Below, piece after piece: positions 1-7,561 of a stretch of DNA of 42,218 nt. The position numbers and the translations under genes are program-made. This stretch comes from a virus. Each line of letters starts with the position of its first letter. Position 1 is the first letter of the stretch. The stretch covers positions 1 through 42,218 of IMG/VR virus record IMGVR_UViG_3300044837_000117. The stretch is one strand, 5' to 3'. The notes beneath the pieces were generated by a model, which saw only the letters and a list, made by a program, of their open reading frames with translations, did no database searches and was not told the origin of the DNA.

Positions 1-415
1 CTTCGCTGGTACCGGTCACAGCCACATTGTTGCCTTCAACAGCGACAGTCCGCACCTGCCGGTCACCGTGCTTGAGAGCGCGTTCAATGCGCTTGCCAAA
101 TACGACGTTGTAATCGGTCCTACCGAGGACGGCGGCTATTATCTCGTTGGTGCCACGGCTTCCCATCCGGGGCTTTTCACCGGAGACGTGATGGGAACGA
201 CTAGCGCGTTTGAGACACTGCTTGCTAGGGCCCGTGAAAAGCGTCTCTCAGTACATCTCACCGAACCGTTCTATGACATCGATGAGGCGGCCGACCTTGG
301 TCGGCTTGCCGCGGAACTCGAGCGTACTCCCGGTAAGGCGTCAAAAACAGCGGAGTGGCTGCTGGCTTGGAAGAGCGCAGTGCCTCAGACGGTGCAGAAC
401 GGCAGAGTCGAGTGA
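1..415 (+). CDS. DUF2064 / TIGR04282-type glycosyltransferase, 5' end missing
   Basis: The frame is open from base 2, so the gene enters from outside the window and only its C-terminal ~137 residues are seen. The visible part has the family's NSDSPHLP segment, close to the GSDSP motif of this GT-A-like family, and the block GPTEDGGYYLVGA with the conserved EDGGYYL core. These proteins resemble nucleotide-sugar transferases of the TIGR04282/DUF2064 group, whose substrates are poorly known. Its stop overlaps the GTG start of the next gene by four bases (GTGA), indicating an operon with the membrane glycosyltransferase. This is host sequence left of the prophage. Confidence 0.85.
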   Translation, partial: FAGTGHSHIVAFNSDSPHLPVTVLESAFNALAKYDVVIGPTEDGGYYLVGATASHPGLFTGDVMGTTSAFETLLARAREKRLSVHLTEPFYDIDEAADLGRLAAELERTPGKASKTAEWLLAWKSAVPQTVQNGRVE

Positions 416-1698
416 GGTTAACGCCGTCTCGCAGGCTGTACGGGCTCGGGGCCATCATGTTTGTCGCGCTAGTCGTTTGTTCCCGCAGCCCGGGGGGTAA
501 AGCAGGTCCATCTTTTCTCATTCCACTAGCCGTTGCCGGGCTTACCTACCTTGTCGCTATCCGCGAGATTTTTCAAACTCCAGCGTATGCGCGACACGTC
601 ATCTTCGTTTGCCTCGCGCTGGCCGCCTTGTGGCGGATTGCGTTCGTGATGATGCCGCCAGATTCAGATGACGACATCCACCGATACCTATGGGATGGAC
701 GTGTGCAGCGCTTCGGTTATAACCCTTACACTGTGATTCCCGCGGATCCCGCACTGGCTCGGCTACACACTGCTGAGACGCGTGGGCTGAACAACCCAGA
801 GGTGCCGAGTCCCTATCCAGCCGGTGCGCAGCTTTTTTTTCGGGGTGTCACGGCCATCAGCGAGTCCATCTTTGCATTCAAAGTTGCCTTCGTGACGTGC
901 GATCTAGCGATAGTTCTTGTGCTGCTGGACATCCTGCGTCGAACCGGCCAAAAGGAACACTGGATTTTGGCATATGCCTGGCATCCATTGCTCGCCACTG
1001 ACGTGGCAGGCAGTGGCCACATTGATATTGTGGGCGCTCTTCTGCTTCTCGTCTCCGTTGCGGCGCTGGCGCGCCGCTGGCGGATATCTGCCGCGATTGC
1101 CTTCGGCTTGGCTGTCGCTGTCAAATTTCTTCCCGTTGTATTGGCACCGCTCTATTGGCGGCGGGTGCGCATCCGTGACGCGCTGATCGCAGCGCTGGTC
1201 GTCGTAATGTTGTACGTGCCATTTCTCGAGCACTTTCGCATCCCGATTGGATCGATCGGTGTCTACCTGGAACGGTTTCGGTTCAACGATCCCGTTTTCG
1301 CCACGCTAGAGCGAGTAGTGAGTCCCCAGATCGGAGCGGGTCTGGCGGTGCTTGTCGGGCTACTTACCGCCGCATGGCTTCGACGCAAGCCGCCGGCGTG
1401 CTGTGCGGACAGGTGGGCATGGCCTATGGCCGCGTCTCTTGCGTGTGCGCCGGTCGTGTATCCCTGGTACCTCCTCTGGCTGCTGCCGTTCCTTCGCTCG
1501 ACATCGACGCTGCCGCTCATGGTTTGGACTGTCAGTATTTTGCCAACTTACTTTGTTTGGCACTTGCGGTCGCTCGGACAAGCGTGGAAGGTCCCCGGCT
1601 GGGTTCTACTGCTGGAGTATGGATCCGCTGCTATAGCCGCCGCGCTATGCGCCCCGGCATTGAAATTTAAGTACTTGCGCTCCCACGGCGGGAGTTGA
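412..1698 (+). CDS. Multi-pass GT-C type membrane glycosyltransferase (mannosyltransferase-like), carries attL
   Basis: 428 residues with about ten hydrophobic segments. After the first helices comes DSDDDIHRYLWDGR, then a GYNPYT block and later PEVPSPYPAGAQ. This is the pattern of polyprenyl-phosphate-mannose-dependent GT-C enzymes (GT87/DUF2029-like), which use an acidic loop after the first helix. The GTG at 412 is chosen because it overlaps the upstream stop (GTGA) and removes a 57-nt in-frame overlap; a GTG at 355 is also in frame. The last ~28 codons lie in and beyond the attL core, so in this lysogen the C-terminal tail after residue ~412 is encoded by phage DNA. Acceptor and sugar cannot be told. 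Confidence 0.8.
   Translation: MRLTPSRRLYGLGAIMFVALVVCSRSPGGKAGPSFLIPLAVAGLTYLVAIREIFQTPAYARHVIFVCLALAALWRIAFVMMPPDSDDDIHRYLWDGRVQRFGYNPYTVIPADPALARLHTAETRGLNNPEVPSPYPAGAQLFFRGVTAISESIFAFKVAFVTCDLAIVLVLLDILRRTGQKEHWILAYAWHPLLATDVAGSGHIDIVGALLLLVSVAALARRWRISAAIAFGLAVAVKFLPVVLAPLYWRRVRIRDALIAALVVVMLYVPFLEHFRIPIGSIGVYLERFRFNDPVFATLERVVSPQIGAGLAVLVGLLTAAWLRRKPPACCADRWAWPMAASLACAPVVYPWYLLWLLPFLRSTSTLPLMVWTVSILPTYFVWHLRSLGQAWKVPGWVLLLEYGSAAIAAALCAPALKFKYLRSHGGS
1614..1648. repeat. attL core, 35-bp direct repeat
   Basis: This is identical over 35 bases to 42184-42218 at the right window edge. It lies in the 3' coding end of the membrane glycosyltransferase and includes the stop codon of Int1 (1645-1647 on the minus strand). 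Position beside the integrase 3' end is typical of attachment sites. Confidence 0.9.
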
Positions 1699-2775
1699 TT
1701 GTGGGTCGGTGCCATCCTGGTGCCCGGCGATCGGCCGCACAATCCGCTCGACGTTGGCTTGCTGGTGATCGGGCGACAGATGCGCGTAGCGCATCGTAGT
1801 CACGATCGAACGATGACCGAGGAGCTGCTGCACACTGCGCAGATTCACCCCGGCCATAACCATGCGCGAAGCAAAGGTGTGACGGAGATCGTGGAACCTG
1901 AAGTTCAGGATCTTGGCTTTCGTGACCGCGTCCTCAAACCAGCGGCTCCAATCGAGCTGCTCGGATTTCTCTTTGCCAGGGCAGACGTACGCCGATCCGT
2001 TCGAGATGCAACGAAGTTTCTCGAGCGCCGACTTGGCGATCGAATTTATCTGCACATGCCGGCGGCCGCCCTTGCCTCGTACGGTGAGAATGGAACGTTC
2101 GAGATCTACGTCTTCCCATTTAAGGGAGAATTTTTCTCCGCGCCGGATGCCGGTATAAAGCGCCAGGTCGAACTCCGCTTCACGATCTGGGTTATCACGG
2201 CGAATGACTTCCCGAATTGAGCTTTCCTCTTCCTCTCGCAGATAGCGGATGCGCTCCTCGCTTTCCTTGAAGCGTTTCACACGCGCGACCGGATTCTTCG
2301 AGATCTGGTTACGTTCGACGGCCAGGGAAAATATGCTGCTCAAAAGCGACCGGTACCGGTTGGCGGTAGGTCCCTTGACGGGCCTTTTACCCGTTATACC
2401 CTCGTCAATTATGCGCGCTAACACCTGTTCAATGCGTTCTGGGCTGATTCTGGCCGCTGGACTCGTGCCGAGCTCCTTTACGAGGAAGGGCAGCCGTAAT
2501 TCGTCGGTACGGTAAGACCGCGGCGCGAGTCTCAGTTTCTTGTACTCCATGCGCTGGTCCGCGATTTGCTTGAAGGAAAGCGAAAATCTGGGCTTTATAA
2601 AACGACCTTCGTGGACTTCGCGTTTGCGCAGGCTATAGGCTTCGAGAGCTACCTCGAGCCGGCCGATCCGCTCGCGATGGCGCTTCCCGTCAGTGTCGTA
2701 GTAATTGATCCACCAGACACCTGAGTCGGGGGGTCTTTGAAAAACGCCAGGAATGCACTTAGGCAGGACCTTCAT
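1645..2775 (-). CDS. int: Tyrosine-type integrase (Int1) beside attL
   Basis: 376-residue tyrosine recombinase. An N-terminal arm-binding-type segment (about 10-60, with WINYYDTDGKRHRERIG) is followed by a core-binding SAM-like domain (about 65-165) and the catalytic domain. Catalytic residues seen: R211 in TGIRRGE, H295 and R298 in HDLRH, H321 in LLGHRS and nucleophile Y330 in TTMRYAHLS. It should catalyse integration and, with the HTH protein at 3358, excision at the att sites, which its own 3' end overlaps. It is downstream of, and probably co-transcribed with, the RHH gene at 2788-3027 (12-bp gap). A paralogue, Int2, lies at 40126-41157. Confidence 0.95.
   Translation of the reverse strand: MKVLPKCIPGVFQRPPDSGVWWINYYDTDGKRHRERIGRLEVALEAYSLRKREVHEGRFIKPRFSLSFKQIADQRMEYKKLRLAPRSYRTDELRLPFLVKELGTSPAARISPERIEQVLARIIDEGITGKRPVKGPTANRYRSLLSSIFSLAVERNQISKNPVARVKRFKESEERIRYLREEEESSIREVIRRDNPDREAEFDLALYTGIRRGEKFSLKWEDVDLERSILTVRGKGGRRHVQINSIAKSALEKLRCISNGSAYVCPGKEKSEQLDWSRWFEDAVTKAKILNFRFHDLRHTFASRMVMAGVNLRSVQQLLGHRSIVTTMRYAHLSPDHQQANVERIVRPIAGHQDGTDPQSTPAVGAQVLKFQCRGA
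1708..1724. repeat. 17-bp repeat near attL, possible integrase arm-type site
   Basis: GGTGCCATCCTGGTGCC occurs here, 60 bp inside the left core, and again at 42063-42079, 104 bp inside the right core. It contains two GGTGCC units. Repeats inside both att cores would suit integrase arm-binding sites, but this copy is also coding (HQDGT in the Int1 tail), so conserved coding sequence is an alternative. Confidence 0.4.
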
Positions 2776-2787
2776 TTCGTTATTTCG

Positions 2788-3027
2788 TTACGCAGATTTG
2801 CGTTTGTTGGCCGTTTGAGACGCAGGACGCTCGTACGATTCAGCGTCACGCGCGCGGAGGACGGCGAGAGATCCGGCCGCCTTATAGTCGCGCCATGTGT
2901 AACGGAAGATTATGCGTACGAAATCGGCCACAGAGCGTTCTTCGAACTTAGCTGCGGTCTCGATTTCCTCCGCCAGTGGGACCTCCGCCCGAAAACTGAT
3001 CTGGCGAGTCTTTTCCCTCTTTTTCAT
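2788..3027 (-). CDS. Ribbon-helix-helix DNA-binding protein
   Basis: 79 residues. The segment RQISFRAEVPLAEEIETAAK followed by FEERSVADFVRIIFRYTW fits the strand-helix-helix layout of Arc/CopG-type RHH dimers, with a beta strand at about 7-13 and helices at about 16-28 and 32-46. The remaining basic tail is probably disordered. It is the first gene of the leftward int transcription unit and faces a second RHH gene (3170-3361) across a short control region with a 15-bp palindrome, a natural operator for one or both. A role in the lysogeny/integration switch is inferred from position only. Confidence 0.65.
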   Translation of the reverse strand: MKKREKTRQISFRAEVPLAEEIETAAKFEERSVADFVRIIFRYTWRDYKAAGSLAVLRARDAESYERPASQTANKRKSA

Positions 3028-3107
3028 TTATCGCCCTTCGGATTGATTAGGCTCCGCTCACGCCGAGCGGTGCGAGTGTCCCACGAAAAGTCAATTCCAG
3101 CAACTTA

Positions 3108-3126
3108 AACTAAAGTTTAGTTGACA
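3108..3126. promoter_or_regulatory. Palindromic operator overlapping a rightward -35-like box
   Basis: AACTAAA-G-TTTAGTT (3108-3122) is a perfect 7+1+7 palindrome in the divergent region between the two RHH genes. Its last two bases begin TTGACA (3121-3126), a consensus -35 hexamer for rightward transcription; the -10 (TACCTT at 3144 with 17-bp spacing) is weak. Repressor binding here would block the rightward early promoter. The arrangement is seen; the function is inferred. Confidence 0.5.
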
Positions 3127-3169
3127 GGCTGGAGTGGTCCTTGTACCTTACCTCCAGGAGGTACTTGGA

Positions 3170-3361
3170 GTGATTACCAAACATGGCTCCACGCGCCCGC
3201 GGGTGTTCGACGTAAACCGAACGCTTTCAGTCCAGTTAGATCCGGCCCTCAAGCGGAAACTGACCAAGGTCGCGCGAGCGCAACGTCGATCGATTAGCTC
3301 TGTCATGAGGATTGCCGCGGAACGATACGTCGCCACGGAACTACAAGAAGCCGCGGCATGA
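3170..3361 (+). CDS. Small ribbon-helix-helix protein, first rightward gene
   Basis: 63 residues with DVNRTLSVQLDPALKRKLTK and then QRRSISSVMRIAAERYVATE, the strand plus two helices of an RHH/CopG-type DNA-binding domain. The GTG at 3170 is chosen because a consensus AGGAGG (3156-3161) sits eight bases before it; an in-frame GTG at 3134 lacks such a site. The stop overlaps the next ATG (ATGA), so it is co-translated with the excisionase-like gene. It may autoregulate through the palindrome at 3108-3122 and oppose the leftward RHH protein. Confidence 0.65.
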   Translation: MITKHGSTRPRVFDVNRTLSVQLDPALKRKLTKVARAQRRSISSVMRIAAERYVATELQEAAA

Positions 3362-3600
3362 ACAATCCAGACCGCGCTCTCTACTCGAGAAGGGAAGCTG
3401 CTCATTACGTCGGCGTGTCGCTGTCGACCATAGACGTCATCGTCTCTCGCGGCTTGCTTCGCGTGCGTCGTATCGGCCGGCGCGTGCTTATCCCTCAAGC
3501 CGAACTAGATCGCTTTGTTCGCGCTGACCACATCTGTATCTGGCCACCGAAGTTGAATGGAAAGACCTCTAGGACAGAGCTCCCCGCCTCGTCCAGCTAA
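3358..3600 (+). CDS. Excisionase-like HTH (helix-turn-helix 17 / MerR-type) protein
   Basis: 80 residues. The core reads YSRREAAHYVGVSLSTIDVI and then LLRVRRIGRRVLIPQAELDRF, the winged-helix pattern of the excisionase/MerR superfamily: HTH at about 10-28, then a wing with RRIGRR and the closing PQAELDRF helix. Such proteins act as directionality factors for tyrosine integrases or as small regulators. Location just after the control region and about 0.6 kb from int supports excisionase. It is ATGA-coupled to the RHH gene upstream. The C-terminal ~25 residues are not conserved-looking. Confidence 0.7.
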   Translation: MNNPDRALYSRREAAHYVGVSLSTIDVIVSRGLLRVRRIGRRVLIPQAELDRFVRADHICIWPPKLNGKTSRTELPASSS

Positions 3601-3616
3601 GAAAAGGAAAGAGAAA

Positions 3617-3754
3617 ATGAAGCTCTGCCCTAATTGCACAAACCTAGTCCCGCGACACTATCTCCCCACGATGGTGTGTTGCATGTGCCTAAAATACGGA
3701 CCTCCATCCGTGAGAATTCCGAAACGCATCATTACCCCAAGCAAGGCCGCTTGA
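3617..3754 (+). CDS. Short zinc-ribbon-like protein
   Basis: 45 residues, beginning MKLCPNC and containing a second pair, CCMC, 14-17 residues later, so a C-x2-C ... C-x2-C zinc knuckle is likely. The ATG at 3617 follows a purine-rich GGAAAGAGAAA stretch; an in-frame ATG at 3557 would overlap the previous gene. Function unknown; it is one of many small Cys-rich proteins encoded by this phage. Confidence 0.5.
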   Translation: MKLCPNCTNLVPRHYLPTMVCCMCLKYGPPSVRIPKRIITPSKAA

Positions 3755-3779
3755 TTTCTCTGCTCGGATCGGCGCGAGC

Positions 3780-4160
3780 ATGCCAGGGCCAGATTTTAAT
3801 TACATTCCTCCGTCGGAGGTGATCCCCATAGACGGCCGGACTATTCACCAAATGGGGATGGCGGTTTTCCTTTGGTTATTTTTGCGGTCGTATCAAACGG
3901 CTGCAAGCGGTGTTGTTTTTTGGGAGAGGCCGATCGATATCGATTGGATTTTCGCGCGCATTCCTAACTCTCCTCCGAAGAGCACTCTGCGGCTTTGGAT
4001 GGCTTCGCTGCGCGCGAATGGCTACATCAACTGCGTTGAAACACCGCTCGGTATGAAAATCACCGTGGTTGATCCGCGTGATTGGCCGAGCCTTCGCTCG
4101 AAAAAACTAATCTCGATCGACGAGATCCGATTGACTGAGCCAGAGCTCAGAGAACGCTAG
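3780..4160 (+). CDS. Hypothetical early protein, winged-helix-like
   Basis: 126 residues, no family recognised with confidence. The stretch from STLRLWMASLRANGYINCVE resembles the recognition helix and wing of a winged HTH. The same layout (helix with LRRWVARLREDAYI) occurs in the replication initiator encoded next, so the two may be related DNA-binding modules. It lies immediately before the initiator gene. The start has no strong ribosome-binding site. Confidence 0.45.
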   Translation: MPGPDFNYIPPSEVIPIDGRTIHQMGMAVFLWLFLRSYQTAASGVVFWERPIDIDWIFARIPNSPPKSTLRLWMASLRANGYINCVETPLGMKITVVDPRDWPSLRSKKLISIDEIRLTEPELRER

Positions 4161-4191
4161 GAAAAATCTCTTACCTGCCCCGGGGGATCGT

Positions 4192-5058
4192 TTGAAGAGA
4201 CGTGTCAAGAATTGTCCTTACTCAGGTGTAACGGTGGAAATTATCGAAGCCAAACACATCCTCTCGCAAGGATCCGCGGCACGTCTTTTCGATTACTTTG
4301 TTTCTAACCAAACAGGCGCCGACGGGCTGGTGAAGCATGGGCGCGGTTTCACCTATCGAGAACTCGCAGATGATCTGGGCGTTGACGAGTTTGGTCTTCC
4401 CATTCCGGAGAGAACGCTGCGTCGATGGGTTGCTCGACTCCGCGAAGACGCATACATCCGCACTCAAACACTGACGGGATACGGTGGCCTGGGCATACGA
4501 GTTTGGATCCTCCGTCAGAAGAAATTTATTGAGCCCGCCGCGGAGCAACTCGATTTGTCGTTCCCGATGCAGGTAGTCGGCGGAACGGCTGTAGAGGCAG
4601 TACCGGAACGACCGAATTCTGCCGTGGGTAGCGGCCATCCAGTAGTACTGGACCGGCCAAAAATGGCCGGGGGTAGCGGCCAAAAATGGCCGCGCAATAC
4701 CTTATATAAAACAACAAGCACTTCAAACACACACCTGGCGTCCGAAAACTTCGAGATTTTCTTTGCTGCATATCCCAACAAAATTCAAAGGCAAACCGCC
4801 CTCGCAGCCTGGAGGCTGCTTGAGCTCGACCACCGTCTCGGCGAGGTACTCGCCTCGATCGACGTCTGGAAGGCCTCTGGTCGATGGGATGTAGAGCGAT
4901 ATATCCCATACGGCAAAACCTTCCTGGAAACCGGCCTTTGGAAAGAGTCTGTCCCCCCGCGAAAGGAGATCACCAGAAATGGAAACGTCACCCCTGAACA
5001 GCATGAAGAAATTTTCAAGCGAAACGTCGAAGCTTTCCTTAAACGAAATCATCGATGA
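4192..5058 (+). CDS. Phage replication initiator-like protein (winged helix plus C-terminal AYP domain)
   Basis: 288 residues. N-terminal half: a winged-helix domain with TYRELADDLGV and RTLRRWVARLREDAYIRTQT (about 58-105). A low-complexity linker follows at about 135-180. The C-terminal domain opens FEIFFAAYPNKIQRQTALAAW and ends YIPYGKTFLETGLWKE, matching the 'F..AYP.K....A..AW ... Y.P...TFL....W' pattern of many phage replication proteins. The linker is encoded by repeat-rich DNA followed by an AT-rich stretch, as in lambda O. It probably binds the origin and recruits the helicase loader encoded by the overlapping next gene. The start is TTG after GGGGGATCG. Confidence 0.7.
   Translation: MKRRVKNCPYSGVTVEIIEAKHILSQGSAARLFDYFVSNQTGADGLVKHGRGFTYRELADDLGVDEFGLPIPERTLRRWVARLREDAYIRTQTLTGYGGLGIRVWILRQKKFIEPAAEQLDLSFPMQVVGGTAVEAVPERPNSAVGSGHPVVLDRPKMAGGSGQKWPRNTLYKTTSTSNTHLASENFEIFFAAYPNKIQRQTALAAWRLLELDHRLGEVLASIDVWKASGRWDVERYIPYGKTFLETGLWKESVPPRKEITRNGNVTPEQHEEIFKRNVEAFLKRNHR
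4626..4730. other. Candidate replication origin inside the initiator gene
   Basis: Two copies of CGGCCAAAAATGGCCG (4654-4669 and 4677-4692), two copies of GGGTAGCGGCCA (4626-4637 and 4671-4682) and a perfect palindrome CCAGTA-G-TACTGG (4639-4651) lie within 70 bp. An AT-rich run follows (CTTATATAAAACAACAAG, from 4701), suitable as an unwinding element. The encoded peptide is a low-complexity linker, so the DNA rather than the protein may be under selection. Lambda and other lambdoid phages keep their origin at the same place in gene O. Confidence 0.55.
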
Positions 5059-5782
5059 AAACTTAACCGCGATGGTTGCTCTCTGGCCTAGAGATCTATC
5101 CGGGCCAACTGGGAATACGTTGATAAAAATATGGCACGAAGCTTTGTCAGATCTTTCGCTCGAGCAAGCGATCGCGGCCTTCGCTCGCTTAAGGAAGGAA
5201 TTCAAACCCACGAGCGCGGCACCATTCCCATCGCCAGCTCACCTACTGGATTTTATTGAAGATGCCAACCATGGAACGTTACTGGTTGAGGCGAATTCGG
5301 CCTGGGACAATCTCCTCAACTGGATCCGGCGCTTTTACTCCGTGGACATCGGGATCACCAGGAGAGCGACGGAATTGGACGCAAAAACATGGGCAGCATC
5401 GAAGGTGGCAGGTGGGCTCTCGTTGTTAGCCACATGTCCGACCGAGGACTTAGTCTGGCGAAAAAAGGAATTCATCGAGTTTTACACAACCCTTCACGAT
5501 ACGGGCAGAGCAGCTTTTCTTGCGACGGATAGCGAAGCCAAAATTTTCCTTCGTCAACTGGCTGGTGGAGAAATCAAGGGATTCGTTCCGTCTAAACCCG
5601 CGCGCGAAACCGAATTAAAGCTGGCAGGTGAAATCATCGAGGAAGCGCGCGAGGACCCACCATCTGCGCCGGTAACTCCCCCACCAGCTCTTGCTAAGCG
5701 TCCATATTTCAAAGTCAAAACATCCACCATGTCGCTCGAGGAGCAAAAAGCAGAGCTCCGCAAACGCGGATTTATTGCATAG
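4979..5782 (+). CDS. Replication protein, probable helicase loader-like
   Basis: 267 residues. The ATG at 4979 is supported by AAAGGAG about ten bases upstream, giving an 80-bp out-of-frame overlap with the initiator gene. The N-terminal half (MVALWPRDLSG, then a helical stretch with SLEQAIAAFARLRKE and PFPSPAHLLDFI) resembles the W...L...AL..L......FPP...F arrangement of lambda P/P22-type helicase loaders; no P-loop is present. The C-terminal third is acidic and proline-rich, ending in a short basic helix. Position after the initiator is the best support. The assignment is tentative. Confidence 0.45.
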   Translation: METSPLNSMKKFSSETSKLSLNEIIDENLTAMVALWPRDLSGPTGNTLIKIWHEALSDLSLEQAIAAFARLRKEFKPTSAAPFPSPAHLLDFIEDANHGTLLVEANSAWDNLLNWIRRFYSVDIGITRRATELDAKTWAASKVAGGLSLLATCPTEDLVWRKKEFIEFYTTLHDTGRAAFLATDSEAKIFLRQLAGGEIKGFVPSKPARETELKLAGEIIEEAREDPPSAPVTPPPALAKRPYFKVKTSTMSLEEQKAELRKRGFIA

Positions 5783-5799
5783 GAACGGAGACATACCCG

Positions 5800-6255
5800 A
5801 TGAGCGGCAACAATCTGCAGATCGACCAAAAACTTATCGACGACTTCGCCTCGAACCGCGCACTCGCAAAGAAGCTTGAGGAGTGGATCGAGGCAGCACG
5901 CGAAATGGTGCTCGAACTTTTGAAAGGCGGGTACAAGTGTCCGGACAAAGGACCGTATCTGCTCGTCATCGAGCACGCGACTAGATTGTCCGTCGACTGG
6001 AAGGCCGCGACATTCGACACGGCCGTCGAAATGTATCTCTACAACGGCAAGAAACCTGAAGAGGCGCGGAAAGCCGCGACCAAGTTAATCGCCAATGTCG
6101 AAAAAAAGGGCAAGAAACAAAAACAGGATCGCCTCGTCGTTAAGCCCAATCCATTTTTCCCCGTTCTTACCGACGAAGCTCGCAAAGCAATTCCCTGGGA
6201 CGGCGTAGAGCGGCGCCTGGGCGAGAAACTGCGCGAGTCGAAACGAGGAAAGTAA
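5800..6255 (+). CDS. Hypothetical protein, early region
   Basis: 151 residues, helical and charged, no recognised family. The middle, roughly 45-105, alternates hydrophobic and charged residues; the tail is basic (KKGKKQKQDR and KLRESKRGK), compatible with nucleic-acid contact. The start follows ACGGAG, and its TAA overlaps the next ATG (TAATG). Confidence 0.55.
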   Translation: MSGNNLQIDQKLIDDFASNRALAKKLEEWIEAAREMVLELLKGGYKCPDKGPYLLVIEHATRLSVDWKAATFDTAVEMYLYNGKKPEEARKAATKLIANVEKKGKKQKQDRLVVKPNPFFPVLTDEARKAIPWDGVERRLGEKLRESKRGK

Positions 6256-6539
6256 TGTGGATCAAAGTCGAGGAACGAGTGATTCATCCAGGCTGGCTTA
6301 CGTCGCTATTTGAAGAAAGTCCGGACGGGGACTTTTTTGTCATTCATAAATGTGTGACCTGCGGGCATGTTTTTACTGGTCCGCCTGGCGATCGATTGCT
6401 GTCACACACCATCGAAAAACACAGAAGTCAGAGTTTCAGCCTGCAGCTCTACAACTTCAAATCCGAAGTACACCAACGCCACTTCTTTTTCGGATTGAAA
6501 GCTTTTATCTGGCCGGACAAAGCAACAAGGGGATTCTAA
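6255..6539 (+). CDS. Small protein with C2H2-like zinc motif
   Basis: 94 residues. It contains CVTCGHVF and, about 15 residues on, SHTIEKH, so a C-x2-C ... H-x4-H zinc site is likely. The rest is aromatic-rich and not recognised. It overlaps the preceding gene by one base (TAATG), implying translational coupling. Function unknown. Confidence 0.5.
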   Translation: MWIKVEERVIHPGWLTSLFEESPDGDFFVIHKCVTCGHVFTGPPGDRLLSHTIEKHRSQSFSLQLYNFKSEVHQRHFFFGLKAFIWPDKATRGF

Positions 6540-6564
6540 AAAAATTGATTCGGGGGAAAAAGAC

Positions 6565-7296
6565 ATGCAAGCATTCCTTGGTAAGGCTGAGATAAAAGAA
6601 AAATTCCTCGCGAGAGTGCGGGCTCACCGCGCTGCAGACGAATTGATTAAGGGCACGTATTGGGAGAACGGCAAAGGGTGCGCTGTGGGCTGCACGGTTC
6701 ACAGCGGCAATCACGCTACTTACGAGACTCAGCTCGGAATACCGCGGATCCTCGCGCGACTCGAGGATGGGATATTCGAAGCGCTTCCGAACGGTTCCGC
6801 AATGTTGTGGCCGGAACAATTCCTATCCGCGATAGAACCGGGCGCGGATCTTTCGATGGTTTGGCCACGCTTCGCTGTGTGGATGTTGGTCGACAAAGAG
6901 TGGGGAGTGCTGCAGTTCGCGAAAACTGACAAGTCCAAGAAAGCAATCCAGGACGTGGCCGCCGCGTACCAGTCCGTCGTGGACGGAAATAAAACAAAAC
7001 CAGATTGGGCCACAGTGCGTAGCGCCGCCGACGCCGCCGACGCCGCCGACGCCGCCGCCGACGCCGCCTACGCCGCCGCCGCCTACGCCGCCGCCGCCTA
7101 CGCCGACGCCGACGCCGCCGCCGACGCCGCCGCCTACGCCGCCTACGCCGCCGCCGCCTACGCCGCCGCCGCCTACGCCGACGCCGACGCCGCCGCCGAC
7201 GCCGCCGCCTACGCCGCCTACGCCGCCGCCGCTCGAAGAACCGAGTGGCGCTACGCGCAGGCGAAAAAACTCATTGAGTTACTCGGAGAAAAATAA
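6565..7296 (+). CDS. Hypothetical protein with long Ala/Asp/Tyr repeat
   Basis: 243 residues. The N-terminal ~150 form a globular-looking part (YWENGKGCAVGCTVHSG, then RFAVWMLVDKEWGVLQF) that resembles Imm-5-like/phage hypothetical proteins, which often carry Ala-rich tails. Residues ~153-223 consist almost only of Ala with regularly spaced Tyr and Asp, then a short basic helix. The repeat contains a 25-residue unit twice. Every codon in it is GCC, GAC or TAC. Alternating Ala with Asp/Tyr would make a long amphipathic helix. The start is preceded by GGGGGA. Confidence 0.6.
   Translation: MQAFLGKAEIKEKFLARVRAHRAADELIKGTYWENGKGCAVGCTVHSGNHATYETQLGIPRILARLEDGIFEALPNGSAMLWPEQFLSAIEPGADLSMVWPRFAVWMLVDKEWGVLQFAKTDKSKKAIQDVAAAYQSVVDGNKTKPDWATVRSAADAADAADAAADAAYAAAAYAAAAYADADAAADAAAYAAYAAAAYAAAAYADADAAADAAAYAAYAAAARRTEWRYAQAKKLIELLGEK
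7069..7218 (+). repeat. Tandem 75-bp coding repeat in a GCC/GAC/TAC tract
   Basis: Two exact copies of a 75-bp unit (7069-7143 and 7144-7218) plus a partial third lie inside a codon-homogeneous tract running about 7022-7232. The whole tract uses one codon per amino acid, pointing to recent slippage or unequal recombination. Confidence 0.9.
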
Positions 7297-7297
7297 A

Positions 7298-7561
7298 ATG
7301 GAACATCCGCTAACAGCAAACGAGCTCGTTGATCGCGCCGAGCTGCGAGAGCTCGAGGATTCGATCGAGGCCGTGTCCGACGATTGCATCTGTGTTGGTT
7401 GCGGATGCTCGAATCGCCACGCTTGCCCCGAAGGCTGCACCTGGATTGCCTGGCACGACACCCTAGGGATCTGCTCGCGATGTGTCGTTCTTTCGGTAGA
7501 CGAGCTGGTACGTCGCCAAAAGGGACGTGTTCAGCGCGCTGTCATGACAGCGAGGGCGTGA
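7298..7561 (+). CDS. Cys-rich zinc-binding phage protein
   Basis: 87 residues. The core CICVGCGCSNRHACPEGCTW followed by ICSRC gives at least seven Cys in the C-x2-C-x-C...C...C arrangement found in many small phage proteins; it is probably a zinc-binding fold. The ATG at 7298 follows GGAG and the upstream stop; an in-frame GTG at 7274 would overlap the repeat-protein gene. Its TGA shares a base with the next ATG (TGATG). Function unknown. Confidence 0.6.
   Translation: MEHPLTANELVDRAELRELEDSIEAVSDDCICVGCGCSNRHACPEGCTWIAWHDTLGICSRCVVLSVDELVRRQKGRVQRAVMTARA

Noticed and set aside
1699-2220. Rightward open frame over Int1
   Set aside because: Antisense to the integrase catalytic domain; no start context and no features.
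7022-7232. CRISPR or non-coding minisatellite
   Set aside because: Repeats are in frame, without spacers, and continue a coding frame on both sides.
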